DNA of 64,000 nucleotides from IMG/VR virus record IMGVR_UViG_3300027668_001405, positions 1-64,000 of that record. One strand, given 5' to 3'. This stretch comes from a virus. The first letter of the stretch is position 1. Every line of letters begins with the position of its first letter. Below the pieces are notes generated by a model that made no database searches, was not told the DNA's origin, and worked only from the letters and a program-made list of their open reading frames with translations. Made by a program: the position numbers and the translations under genes. Shown in pieces: positions 49,594-57,167 of this stretch.

Positions 49594-50904
49594 ATGCATT
49601 TAGACAACGGTATCATTAAAGATTCAATTACGATAATTAAAAAAGCAACTAACTCAACATACAATTTCTTTTGTATCCCACGAGTAAAAACGATTGCTAT
49701 AATAACATTCGCAGTACTATTAAGCACAACAATTAATTCGTATATGCGACCAATCCAACAAAAACTACACGATGGAATCAATTTCGTTTATGAATATAAC
49801 GAACCAATCGGTGAAGCAATATACGAAGTTAATGGGTTCTTATTTAATGGTAAGAGTTTTGATGCTGAACGTATTGCTAAACGTGTAATATATGATTCGT
49901 ATAGTTCAGTTGTAATAGTTACAGTAGCGTCTAAAGATAAAACAGCAAACAAAGGTATGGCTGGACGAGGCACTGGATTCTTTATTGAAGTAACAGATGA
50001 CTACGCACTTATTGCTACCAACCATCACGTAGTAGATGGGCATATCAACGACAAAACATTTGAGATTTCAATTGGAACATCTACAGAAATGTGGACTTAT
50101 GATGTTGAACTTATTGGCTATGACCAAGTAGCAGATGTTGCAGTTCTAAAAATTCTTAAAAAAGACAACGAAGATTGGAAAGCACTTGAGTGGTCAACAC
50201 AAGACTCTATTAGTGTAGGCGATCCTGTTGTAGTTATTGGACACGGTATGAGTATGCCTTGGACAAGTACACAAGGACATGTTGTTTACAAGGATAGATT
50301 TGGTGCAAGACCATATTCATTAATGCTACAAGTTGACGCAGTTATTAACCAGGGCAACAGTGGTGGACCAGTTATTGATACTAACGGCAAGGTTGTTGGT
50401 ATAGCACAAAGCATTTACAGCCCAGGTAGAAAGATTCCAGGTTGGGATGGTATTGGAATGGCAGTACCTGTAAGACAAGCAAAGCGAGCAATTGAATACA
50501 TTATTAGTCCACTATATATCTCTAAAGGATTTGTACCTTATGCAGAGTTTCCTTTTATGCTAGGAACATTTACACTAGATGAAGTTAAAGATGTTGCACG
50601 TGATGATAGAAGATTTGCATACATTAATTACCCAGAGATAAAAGAAGATGGAACACTTGTACCTAAAACAGTAGGTGAGAAGTCAGGATTCTTACAGGGC
50701 GATATTATAACAAAGATTAATGATATTGATGTATACTCAAGCTTCTATGTATTAAGAGAAACAATATATGCATTTCCAGGTGATATATGGACTGTTACAT
50801 TTACACGTGATGGCGAAGTAATGACTAAGGATATTGCACTAAGTGAAATGGACCATGATAAACTTGTTAAATCTTTAAAGCGTCGAGCTACTGGTGGTAA
50901 GTGA
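49594..50904 (+). CDS. membrane-anchored HtrA/DegP-like serine protease
   Basis: 436 residues. One membrane helix at about 27-48 (VKTIAIITFAVLLSTTI). The trypsin-like triad is visible: TNHHVV (H145), ADVAVLKI (D181), NQGNSGGP (S256). A PDZ-like domain closes the protein (EKSGFLQGDIITKINDID). It should sit in the inner membrane with the protease in the periplasm, where HtrA enzymes degrade or guard unfolded proteins. GATAAATA at 49528 may be a late promoter. Unusual in phages. Confidence 0.88.
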   Translation: MHLDNGIIKDSITIIKKATNSTYNFFCIPRVKTIAIITFAVLLSTTINSYMRPIQQKLHDGINFVYEYNEPIGEAIYEVNGFLFNGKSFDAERIAKRVIYDSYSSVVIVTVASKDKTANKGMAGRGTGFFIEVTDDYALIATNHHVVDGHINDKTFEISIGTSTEMWTYDVELIGYDQVADVAVLKILKKDNEDWKALEWSTQDSISVGDPVVVIGHGMSMPWTSTQGHVVYKDRFGARPYSLMLQVDAVINQGNSGGPVIDTNGKVVGIAQSIYSPGRKIPGWDGIGMAVPVRQAKRAIEYIISPLYISKGFVPYAEFPFMLGTFTLDEVKDVARDDRRFAYINYPEIKEDGTLVPKTVGEKSGFLQGDIITKINDIDVYSSFYVLRETIYAFPGDIWTVTFTRDGEVMTKDIALSEMDHDKLVKSLKRRATGGK

Positions 50905-51119
50905 AGCCTAAGACACACTACGATTTACTAACACACAGACATGCTCCTATCAAATGCTTTACTTGGTTCCCTAAACGTATGACAAGTGGCAAATTAGTGC
51001 TTGTTGGCACATATTACCAAGTAGTTACGAACATCAGAAGTGCAGATCCACGTCATTTGTGGATAGATAGCGAATTCTATACAGAAGCAGAGCTATTCCT
51101 TATAAAACTATCAAAATAA
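50901..51119 (+). CDS. small protein, C-terminal F..eaelfliklsk family
   Basis: 72 residues, GTG-started, ATGA-like overlap with the protease (GTGA). It ends WIDSEFYTEAELFLIKLSK, the recurring C-terminal pattern. Basic N-terminus. Its 3' end and following AT-rich repeat resemble 31716-32051. Function unknown. Confidence 0.55.
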   Translation: MKPKTHYDLLTHRHAPIKCFTWFPKRMTSGKLVLVGTYYQVVTNIRSADPRHLWIDSEFYTEAELFLIKLSK

Positions 51120-51153
51120 ACCAAAATAAACCAAATTAATTGCAATTTACCGG

Positions 51154-51182
51154 TTGACAAGTAAGACGTCTTGCCGTATAAT
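51154..51182 (+). promoter_or_regulatory. early promoter with palindromic spacer (second cassette copy)
   Basis: TTGACA at 51154-51159, TATAAT at 51177-51182, spacing 17, with AAGACGTCTT at 51163-51172. It is nearly identical to 973-1001, 50 kb away. Upstream AAATAAACC repeats match those at the 32076 promoter. Confidence 0.85.
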
Positions 51183-51217
51183 TAGTATATAAGTTAAACA
51201 AAAGAAGGAAAGATAAA

Positions 51218-51397
51218 ATGATTAGATTAGTACTTGCGTTTTTATGTTTTATTTTAGCAGTTGGTTGCATTGACGGTCCTAGCGGATATGAGTCAGATTG
51301 GTGGGCTGGTTGTTTTGGATTTATGTTTACTGGTATTGCGTTGTTCCTATGGGCACTACGTGATGGAAAAGTAGCAGAACTTAACGAGATTAAATAA
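51218..51397 (+). CDS. 59-residue membrane protein
   Basis: ATG behind AGAAGGAAAGATAAA. Two hydrophobic helices (LVLAFLCFILAVGC and GCFGFMFTGIALFLWAL) joined by a polar loop, with a charged tail. Such small membrane proteins recur in T4-like phages. Lies between two promoters of the same family. Function unknown. Confidence 0.65.
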   Translation: MIRLVLAFLCFILAVGCIDGPSGYESDWWAGCFGFMFTGIALFLWALRDGKVAELNEIK

Positions 51398-51400
51398 AGG

Positions 51401-51429
51401 TTGACAAGTAAGGCTTCTTGCCTTACAAT
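51401..51429 (+). promoter_or_regulatory. early promoter with 7-bp inverted repeat
   Basis: TTGACA at 51401-51406, TACAAT at 51424-51429, spacing 17. GTAAGGC-ttctt-GCCTTAC (51408-51426) is a perfect inverted repeat overlapping the -10. It drives the MoxR gene and suggests a repressor site. Confidence 0.75.
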
Positions 51430-51485
51430 AGTATTATATGCCAAAAAAGAAAACTATTTCAAACTTTGAAGAAGGAAAAAAAGAT

Positions 51486-52610
51486 ATGAAAACTGCAGCA
51501 TCAGAATCGCGTACTGTGAAAATTAGTGAAGCTACTACACTTATTACACGTGCATTTAAAAAGAAGCGTCCTGTGTTTTTGTGGGGTCCTCCAGGAATTG
51601 GTAAATCCGAACTAGTGCAAACTATTGGTGACAGTGGTGCTCTTGGCAATACACTTGTTATTGATATGCGTCTTGCATTATTTGAGCCAACTGACTTACG
51701 TGGGTATCCTGTACCTAATATGGAAACAGGTGTTATGCAATGGCTTCCGCCAGCAGACTTGCCAAGCAAGGAACTAGCGGCAAAGTACGATACAGTAATT
51801 GTATTCCTAGACGAGATGAACTCAGCGGCACCAAGTGTGCAGGCAGCGGGTTATCAATTAATTTTAAATCGACGTATTGGACAGTATGTACTTCCAGATA
51901 ACGTTGTAATGATTGCCGCAGGTAATCGTGAGACAGACAAAGGTGTTACTTATCGTATGCCTAAGCCACTTGAGAATCGTTTTGTACACTTTGAATTACG
52001 TGTAGATTTCCAAGATTGGTTAAACTGGGCAGTACACAATAACGTTGACGCAGACGTAGTTGGTTACTTGTCATTTGCTAAAGGCGATCTTTATAACTTT
52101 GATCCACAATCAAGTTCACGTGGATTTGCTACGCCTCGAGCTTGGACGTTTACATCAGAACTTATTGATGATGCAGATGATCTAAGTGATTCATTACAGA
52201 CTGACTTAGTTGCAGGTTGTGTTGGAGAAGGTATTGCTGTTAAGTTTATGGCACACCGTAAGATTGCAGGCGACCTTCCTATTCCAGAAGATGTACTTGA
52301 TGGTAAGGTTAAAACTATCAAAACTAACGAAGTGTCAGCAATGTATGCAATGGCAACTAGCTTGTGTTATGAGCTACGTGATCGACATATTGCTGGTGAG
52401 AAAGCTGGTGCAGATTCTAAAGAGATGGAAAAGTATCACAAGAGCTTCTCAAACTTTATTGGGTTTATGATGGACACAATGGAAACTGAGATGGTTGTTA
52501 TGGCATCCAGGATTGCAATGCAACAGTATAAGCTAGTACCTAAGCAAAAGAAAATTGAACGCTTTGATGAATATTTTGGACGTTATGGTCGACTCGTACT
52601 TGACGCCTAA
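51486..52610 (+). CDS. MoxR-type AAA+ ATPase
   Basis: 374 residues from ATG 51486, with GAAGGAAAAAAAG upstream; the ATG at 51438 is on top of the expected RNA start. Walker A WGPPGIGKSE at 33-42, Walker B VIVFLDEMNSA, sensor 1 VVMIAAGN. MoxR ATPases remodel complexes together with a VWA protein. The next large gene (52985) encodes such a partner, so the two probably form one chaperone-like machine. Confidence 0.88.
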   Translation: MKTAASESRTVKISEATTLITRAFKKKRPVFLWGPPGIGKSELVQTIGDSGALGNTLVIDMRLALFEPTDLRGYPVPNMETGVMQWLPPADLPSKELAAKYDTVIVFLDEMNSAAPSVQAAGYQLILNRRIGQYVLPDNVVMIAAGNRETDKGVTYRMPKPLENRFVHFELRVDFQDWLNWAVHNNVDADVVGYLSFAKGDLYNFDPQSSSRGFATPRAWTFTSELIDDADDLSDSLQTDLVAGCVGEGIAVKFMAHRKIAGDLPIPEDVLDGKVKTIKTNEVSAMYAMATSLCYELRDRHIAGEKAGADSKEMEKYHKSFSNFIGFMMDTMETEMVVMASRIAMQQYKLVPKQKKIERFDEYFGRYGRLVLDA

Positions 52611-52926
52611 GTTGGAAGAGGGGGAGACAGTTAATCTCTCCCTTTACAATCCACGCCAAAGGACTAACATTCGATTGTATGGACTTAAATGCAAAGATTG
52701 GACCCCTTTAGATATATTTGATTACAAGCACAAATGGTTAGCAGAGGAACATGAGGAACTACGCATTGACCCAGATAGACTTACACAAGCCGCTAAATGG
52801 TGTAAAACAAATCTCTTCCACCAAGACTTTACTATTAACAAATTTGCTTCACCAGACGACAGTCATATGATTTTGTTTAAAAACAGTGCAGAAGCTATGC
52901 TATTTAGACTCAGTATTAATGGTTGA
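52585..52926 (+). CDS. small protein, C-terminal F...eAmlfrl family
   Basis: 113 residues from ATG 52585 (earlier in-frame ATGs lie deeper in the MoxR gene). It ends MILFKNSAEAMLFRLSING, a clear match to the recurrent C-terminal pattern. It lies between the MoxR and VWA genes, and its end overlaps the next promoter's -35. Function unknown. Confidence 0.6.
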   Translation: MVDSYLTPKLEEGETVNLSLYNPRQRTNIRLYGLKCKDWTPLDIFDYKHKWLAEEHEELRIDPDRLTQAAKWCKTNLFHQDFTINKFASPDDSHMILFKNSAEAMLFRLSING

Positions 52927-52951
52927 CAATAGGTATTGTTTATCGTATAAT
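52923..52951 (+). promoter_or_regulatory. sigma70-type early promoter
   Basis: TTGACA at 52923-52928 and TATAAT at 52946-52951, spacing 17. CGTATAAT followed by AGTTAGAAAT is shared with the 32076 promoter. Confidence 0.85.
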
Positions 52952-52984
52952 GTATATAATAGTTAGAAATTAGGAGTTTTATTA

Positions 52985-54163
52985 ATGTTAAAAACTGCAG
53001 AAGAAAGAATTACACAGTCTAGAGTTAGACTTTTACTAACAAAACCTTTCTTTGGTCAACTAGCTGTACGTTTAAAACTAGAAGATGCAAGTGACTGGAT
53101 CCCTACTGCCGCAACAGACGGTCGTAGATTTATGTTTAACAGAGGTTTTGTAGATAGTCTTACAGATGAGATGCTAGACTTTCTAGTTGGACATGAAGTA
53201 TTACATTGTGTATTTGATCACATGGAATCTAGAGGCGAACGAGATGCACAGCTATATAATGCTGCCGCAGACTATAACATTAACATGACATTAGTAGAGC
53301 AGAATATTGGAGCTCCAATTACAGAAGATAAACTAGGCGGCGGAAAGATATGCTTAGATTGGAAATACACTGGTTGGAATAGCTATGAGATATATGATGA
53401 CTTGAAGGCGAATAACGAAGATGCTAAAGGCATGGACGTTCACTTAGAAGATGGCGTAGATGGAGAAGGCAACGCAGTTGCAGATCCTAATGCAGGAAGC
53501 CCAATGTCAGAAGAAGAAAAGAAGCAACTCTCAGATGAGATTAAGCAAGCTACAATACAAGCGGCACAGAGTGCAGGACAAGGTGTTCCAGATGCTGTTA
53601 AACGTTTAATCAATGAGCTTATTGCTCCTAAGATGGACTGGCGTGATGTGCTAGCTACTAACATTGAAAGTTCAATTAAAGCAGACTTTACATTTATGCG
53701 TCCTAGTAAGCGTTCAGGAGAAGTTATATTTCCAGGCATGGACAGAGACGAATGTTTAGACATTGCAGTTGGACTTGATACATCAGGTAGTATTAGTCAA
53801 GTTATGTTACGTGACTTCCTAAGTGAAGTACAAGGCATTATGGATCAATACGCTCAGTACAAAGTACACATTTTCCAATTTGATACAGGTGTGTATGGTG
53901 CAGAAGAATTTACAAGTGATGATGGTCGTACAATGCAAGACTATGAATTAAAAGGTGGCGGTGGAACAGACTTTGATGTTATCTTTAATTACTTAGAGCA
54001 GTATGATATTGATCCGGACCAGTTGGTTATATTCACAGATGGATATCCATGGGGTTCATGGGGCAACCCAGACTACTGTGATACATTATTTTGTATCCAC
54101 AGCGACAAACAAAAACGTATAGAAGCGCCATTTGGTGTAACAGTACACTATGAGGCAGCATAA
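52985..54163 (+). CDS. VWA-like protein with metallopeptidase motif
   Basis: 392 residues. The N-terminal half has HEVLH at 70-74, a zinc-protease HExxH motif, as in the putative metallopeptidase domain paired with a DUF2201-type VWA domain. The C-terminal half has GLDTSGSISQ (a MIDAS-like D-x-S-x-S) and VIFTDGYPWG. With the MoxR ATPase it forms the usual MoxR/VWA pair, thought to fold or insert metals into target proteins. Rare in phages. Confidence 0.8.
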   Translation: MLKTAEERITQSRVRLLLTKPFFGQLAVRLKLEDASDWIPTAATDGRRFMFNRGFVDSLTDEMLDFLVGHEVLHCVFDHMESRGERDAQLYNAAADYNINMTLVEQNIGAPITEDKLGGGKICLDWKYTGWNSYEIYDDLKANNEDAKGMDVHLEDGVDGEGNAVADPNAGSPMSEEEKKQLSDEIKQATIQAAQSAGQGVPDAVKRLINELIAPKMDWRDVLATNIESSIKADFTFMRPSKRSGEVIFPGMDRDECLDIAVGLDTSGSISQVMLRDFLSEVQGIMDQYAQYKVHIFQFDTGVYGAEEFTSDDGRTMQDYELKGGGGTDFDVIFNYLEQYDIDPDQLVIFTDGYPWGSWGNPDYCDTLFCIHSDKQKRIEAPFGVTVHYEAA

Positions 54164-54164
54164 T

Positions 54165-54479
54165 ATGGAAACAAAAACTAAAAATAAAATTCGTGTAGTA
54201 AACAATGGCGGAAGCCTAAGTGAAACAGACCTGACGTTAATCGCAGGAACAGATTTAGTAATGCAGATGATGCGTAATCGCATTGTCGTTGTTACTAATA
54301 ACAATGATATAGACTGGACAACCCTTATGGATGATATTCCAGGCTTGTATCATATTAGACCTTTAGATAAGTCTAAGCAAATATACCAGTTATGGTTTGA
54401 GTTTCAGTCTGACATAGACCAATTCAATAAAAACTTATATGTCAGTAAATTAAGCAACACTGCCCACGAAGCGGCATAA
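54165..54479 (+). CDS. small basic protein, unknown
   Basis: 104 residues from ATG 54165, one base after the VWA stop. Ends with IYQLWFEFQSDIDQFNKNL, YVSKLSNTAHEAA, a looser match to the recurring C-terminal family. Function unknown. Confidence 0.55.
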   Translation: METKTKNKIRVVNNGGSLSETDLTLIAGTDLVMQMMRNRIVVVTNNNDIDWTTLMDDIPGLYHIRPLDKSKQIYQLWFEFQSDIDQFNKNLYVSKLSNTAHEAA

Positions 54480-54482
54480 ATA
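54475..54482 (+). promoter_or_regulatory. T4-type late promoter motif
   Basis: CATAAATA over the stop of the preceding gene, 41 bases before the next ATG. Same motif as in the 16536 palindrome and at 63028. Confidence 0.45.
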
Positions 54483-54522
54483 AACATAGTAGTTAATTAA
54501 ATCTACATAGGAGAATAATACA

Positions 54523-54756
54523 ATGAGTGAAGAAAATAATACCCCAATAGAAGGCGATGTTCAATTATCAATCCAAGACATCGTTCTTGCGGCAAACATT
54601 ATTGACCTTGGTATGCAACGTGGCGCTTATAAAGCGGCTGAAGCTACACAAGTAGGAAAATGTTTTGAGAAACTGGTAACGTTTATCAAAGCTAACACGC
54701 CGGACACGGCAACAACAGAAGCACCAGCTGAAGAAGCTGAGGCTCCAAAGGAGTAA
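54523..54756 (+). CDS. small acidic protein, unknown
   Basis: 77 residues: DVQLSIQDIVLAANIIDLG, a helix with a basic patch, and an acidic Ala/Glu tail (TEAPAEEAEAPKE). AGGAGAATAATACA precedes the ATG. Function unknown. Confidence 0.6.
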   Translation: MSEENNTPIEGDVQLSIQDIVLAANIIDLGMQRGAYKAAEATQVGKCFEKLVTFIKANTPDTATTEAPAEEAEAPKE

Positions 54757-54758
54757 AT

Positions 54759-55472
54759 ATGAGAAATACAAAACACGTTGGTAAACTGTCCAACACAGGA
54801 AAGCGTATCGTAGTAGTTTTTAGAGAGCTACCCGATGATGCAAACAGTTGTTTAGTAGTTGATACAGATGCACTTCCAGATTGGATGCAAGATAATGTAT
54901 TAAATGCAGTAGATAGCCCAGGTGCTCAAGCATCTGCTAACTTCTACGAGTATGCAGAACGTACGGTTCTCACAGACGGCAGTAACATGTTGCAAACTTT
55001 GCACAAGACTGGACGTTTAATGAAGCAACCAACTTCTAACGTAATGATGACACCTAATAACGATGTAGCTGTAGGGCTTGCCGAGATTAATGAGTTAGTA
55101 CGTAAAGAAGGTGGACCAGCTGTAGTGATTCCAGATGAAACAGAAGCGGTGCTTCCTGGGAAGGATACAGTTGATTTAATGACACCAGCTGAACGTAGAG
55201 TTGCAATTAATGAAGGACGTTTGGACCCGACTATGGATCCTAACTACACTGCTCCTAAAGGTGCACCTGCATTACAGGCCAGTGGTGATGAGATGCTTGA
55301 CGATACTGCTATGGCAAAGAACTTGCTAGCACAAGCTAAAGGCTTTGAAGAAGAAGCTAAAAGTTTGAAAGCACAGGCTTATGATATGGTACCAGGTTTA
55401 AAGCCAGGTCCAAAAAAGCCAGTCAAGGCAACGGCAACTAAAGCTGATGCAAAAGATACTGTAAAAGTATAA
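54759..55472 (+). CDS. unknown protein with basic C-terminal tail
   Basis: 237 residues. A beta-rich first third (KRIVVVFRELPDDANSCLVV), then a Pro/Ala-rich charged region and a lysine-rich end (KPGPKKPVKATATKADAK). It looks like a structural or nucleic-acid-associated phage protein that I recall only as hypothetical. Two bases after the acidic protein. Confidence 0.6.
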   Translation: MRNTKHVGKLSNTGKRIVVVFRELPDDANSCLVVDTDALPDWMQDNVLNAVDSPGAQASANFYEYAERTVLTDGSNMLQTLHKTGRLMKQPTSNVMMTPNNDVAVGLAEINELVRKEGGPAVVIPDETEAVLPGKDTVDLMTPAERRVAINEGRLDPTMDPNYTAPKGAPALQASGDEMLDDTAMAKNLLAQAKGFEEEAKSLKAQAYDMVPGLKPGPKKPVKATATKADAKDTVKV

Positions 55473-55494
55473 TTCATCTTTAAGGACGACAACA

Positions 55495-55788
55495 ATGGCG
55501 ATTGAACGGAAAGACAGATCCTTCGATCTGATCTTTGACCAGGTATCTATGGATCATGTTCCTGCTGAATATATCAGAGAAATTATGGTTGACTTAGGTA
55601 CTGGTGAAAGAATAACACTAACTAAAGATGACTTGTTGCTGATTAAGAACAAATCAGCTGATGACATTATATCTGCATTAAGTGTAGATAACATGTCTAA
55701 TATTAGTTTGAAGCTAGACTATGAAGCAATTAAGTCAGATGTGTTACGTGGAGTAACAGGCTTCTTAGGAAAGCATTTTGACGAATAG
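55495..55788 (+). CDS. small acidic protein, unknown
   Basis: 97 residues. RSFDLIFDQVSMDHVPAEYI, then RITLTKDDLLLIKN. Conserved-looking, alpha/beta. A T4 gp33-like late co-activator is one idea by size but no motif supports it. Overlaps the next gene by 11 bases. Confidence 0.55.
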   Translation: MAIERKDRSFDLIFDQVSMDHVPAEYIREIMVDLGTGERITLTKDDLLLIKNKSADDIISALSVDNMSNISLKLDYEAIKSDVLRGVTGFLGKHFDE

Positions 55789-56467
55789 TAACAATATTTG
55801 GATGTGTGGCATCCCCGGTAGTAGATGGAGCGGAATTGATATACAGATCCGCTCCGTGCTATCGTGCGATCGTTCAGATGAAACACGAGCTAGAACCTTT
55901 TACCATAGAGCATATAACCCCTCGGACAGCAATAACGGACATCGTGGCTCTTATTGGGGACCCGGTATGGGCTGTGGAGAGGACTGGACTGATTTCAATC
56001 ATTTAACAAAAGATAAGATTGAGACTGATATACATAACGTTTTTAACGGAGATGGATATCGAGTTATAAAGAACCATTTCTTAGCTCGTCACTTTAATTT
56101 AGATTACATTTGGAATAACTTTCCAGGTGATAAAATAGTACTCATTTATAGAGAACCTCAAAAGAGTTTTGCATGGTGGAGTGAAGTAATGGATTTTAGT
56201 GATCATCACTACCCAAACTACACGCCAGGATACACAGACTACAACACTATGCGTGAGCTACTTTGGAAAGAGAGTGCAAAAATTACAGACTTTGCACTAC
56301 AAAAAGGAATACAGTTTAAACCATACAATGTATCAGAATTTAAACATTGGAATGGATACGATATTGATATAGCTTCGGAGTATGAGATGATAAATATTAC
56401 TAAGCACAATGATGTATATATTGCATCAGTAACAATACCGGAAAAACTAAATGCAGTCCCCCTTTAA
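55778..56467 (+). CDS. sulfotransferase-like protein
   Basis: 229 residues with a TTG start; AGGA lies 8 bases upstream and the start overlaps the preceding gene. MCGIPGSRWSGIDIQIRSVL could be the PAPS phosphate loop (residues 9-28) and KIVLIYREPQKSFAWWSEV matches the sulfotransferase strand with R-x-P and S that bind the 3'-phosphate. It would transfer sulfate from PAPS, perhaps made by the kinase at 6023. First gene of the radical SAM cluster. Confidence 0.6.
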   Translation: MTNSNNIWMCGIPGSRWSGIDIQIRSVLSCDRSDETRARTFYHRAYNPSDSNNGHRGSYWGPGMGCGEDWTDFNHLTKDKIETDIHNVFNGDGYRVIKNHFLARHFNLDYIWNNFPGDKIVLIYREPQKSFAWWSEVMDFSDHHYPNYTPGYTDYNTMRELLWKESAKITDFALQKGIQFKPYNVSEFKHWNGYDIDIASEYEMINITKHNDVYIASVTIPEKLNAVPL

Positions 56468-57155
56468 AACACCATACCATTTTGATAAGTTTAAAACTGA
56501 TCACGAAGGCGAATATTCTAAGAGTATTGGCGTGTTTCAAGGTGATTGGGCTGATGAGATTGTGCATGCAAGAAGCAAGGCTATGGACGAACAGAAATAC
56601 AATACACAACGATACGAACATGCTGCCAATGCTAAGAGCGAGAATCATACAGAAGAAGATAAAGAAAACACAGATGGTAAGCCTTCTGCAATGATGTTCC
56701 GCAAGATAAATTTTGATAAATACCCAGGAGAATTTCCACTATTCCAAAAGATAGTGGAGCATCTAAAGTTTGATACAAGTAAGAAACTGACATGTAAATT
56801 TAATGATCAATATCCAAATGATCAGCTTATGTGGCACATAGACAACTTGCCCGGTAACCCACGTAAGGAACGTGTAATTGACAATCCAGAGTTTAACTAC
56901 GCTAATGACAATAAGATACGTTTTTTAATTACGATGGAAGATTGGGAACCAGGACAGATAATACAGTTTGGTAACAGAATATATACTCAATGGAAAGCAG
57001 GTACTGCTTTTACTTGGGAATGGAGTACGCTACCACACTTAACATGGAACGGCAGTTGGACCAAACGTCCATGTCTACAACTAACAGGAACTGCAACGCC
57101 AGATACATGGAATATTGTAAATGAAGGCAATGCAGAAACAACCTATAAAATTTAA
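56451..57155 (+). CDS. 2-oxoglutarate/Fe(II)-oxygenase-like protein
   Basis: 234 residues. In a jelly-roll pattern, MWHIDNLPGN supplies H129 and D131, LPHLTWNG supplies H196 and KRPCLQLTG supplies R206, matching the H-x-D...H iron triad and the Arg that holds 2-oxoglutarate. Such enzymes hydroxylate amino acid side chains or sugars. The first 80 residues are a charged extension. It precedes a twitch radical SAM gene by 12 bases. Confidence 0.6.
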   Translation: MQSPFKTPYHFDKFKTDHEGEYSKSIGVFQGDWADEIVHARSKAMDEQKYNTQRYEHAANAKSENHTEEDKENTDGKPSAMMFRKINFDKYPGEFPLFQKIVEHLKFDTSKKLTCKFNDQYPNDQLMWHIDNLPGNPRKERVIDNPEFNYANDNKIRFLITMEDWEPGQIIQFGNRIYTQWKAGTAFTWEWSTLPHLTWNGSWTKRPCLQLTGTATPDTWNIVNEGNAETTYKI

Positions 57156-57167
57156 AGGATAATAATT

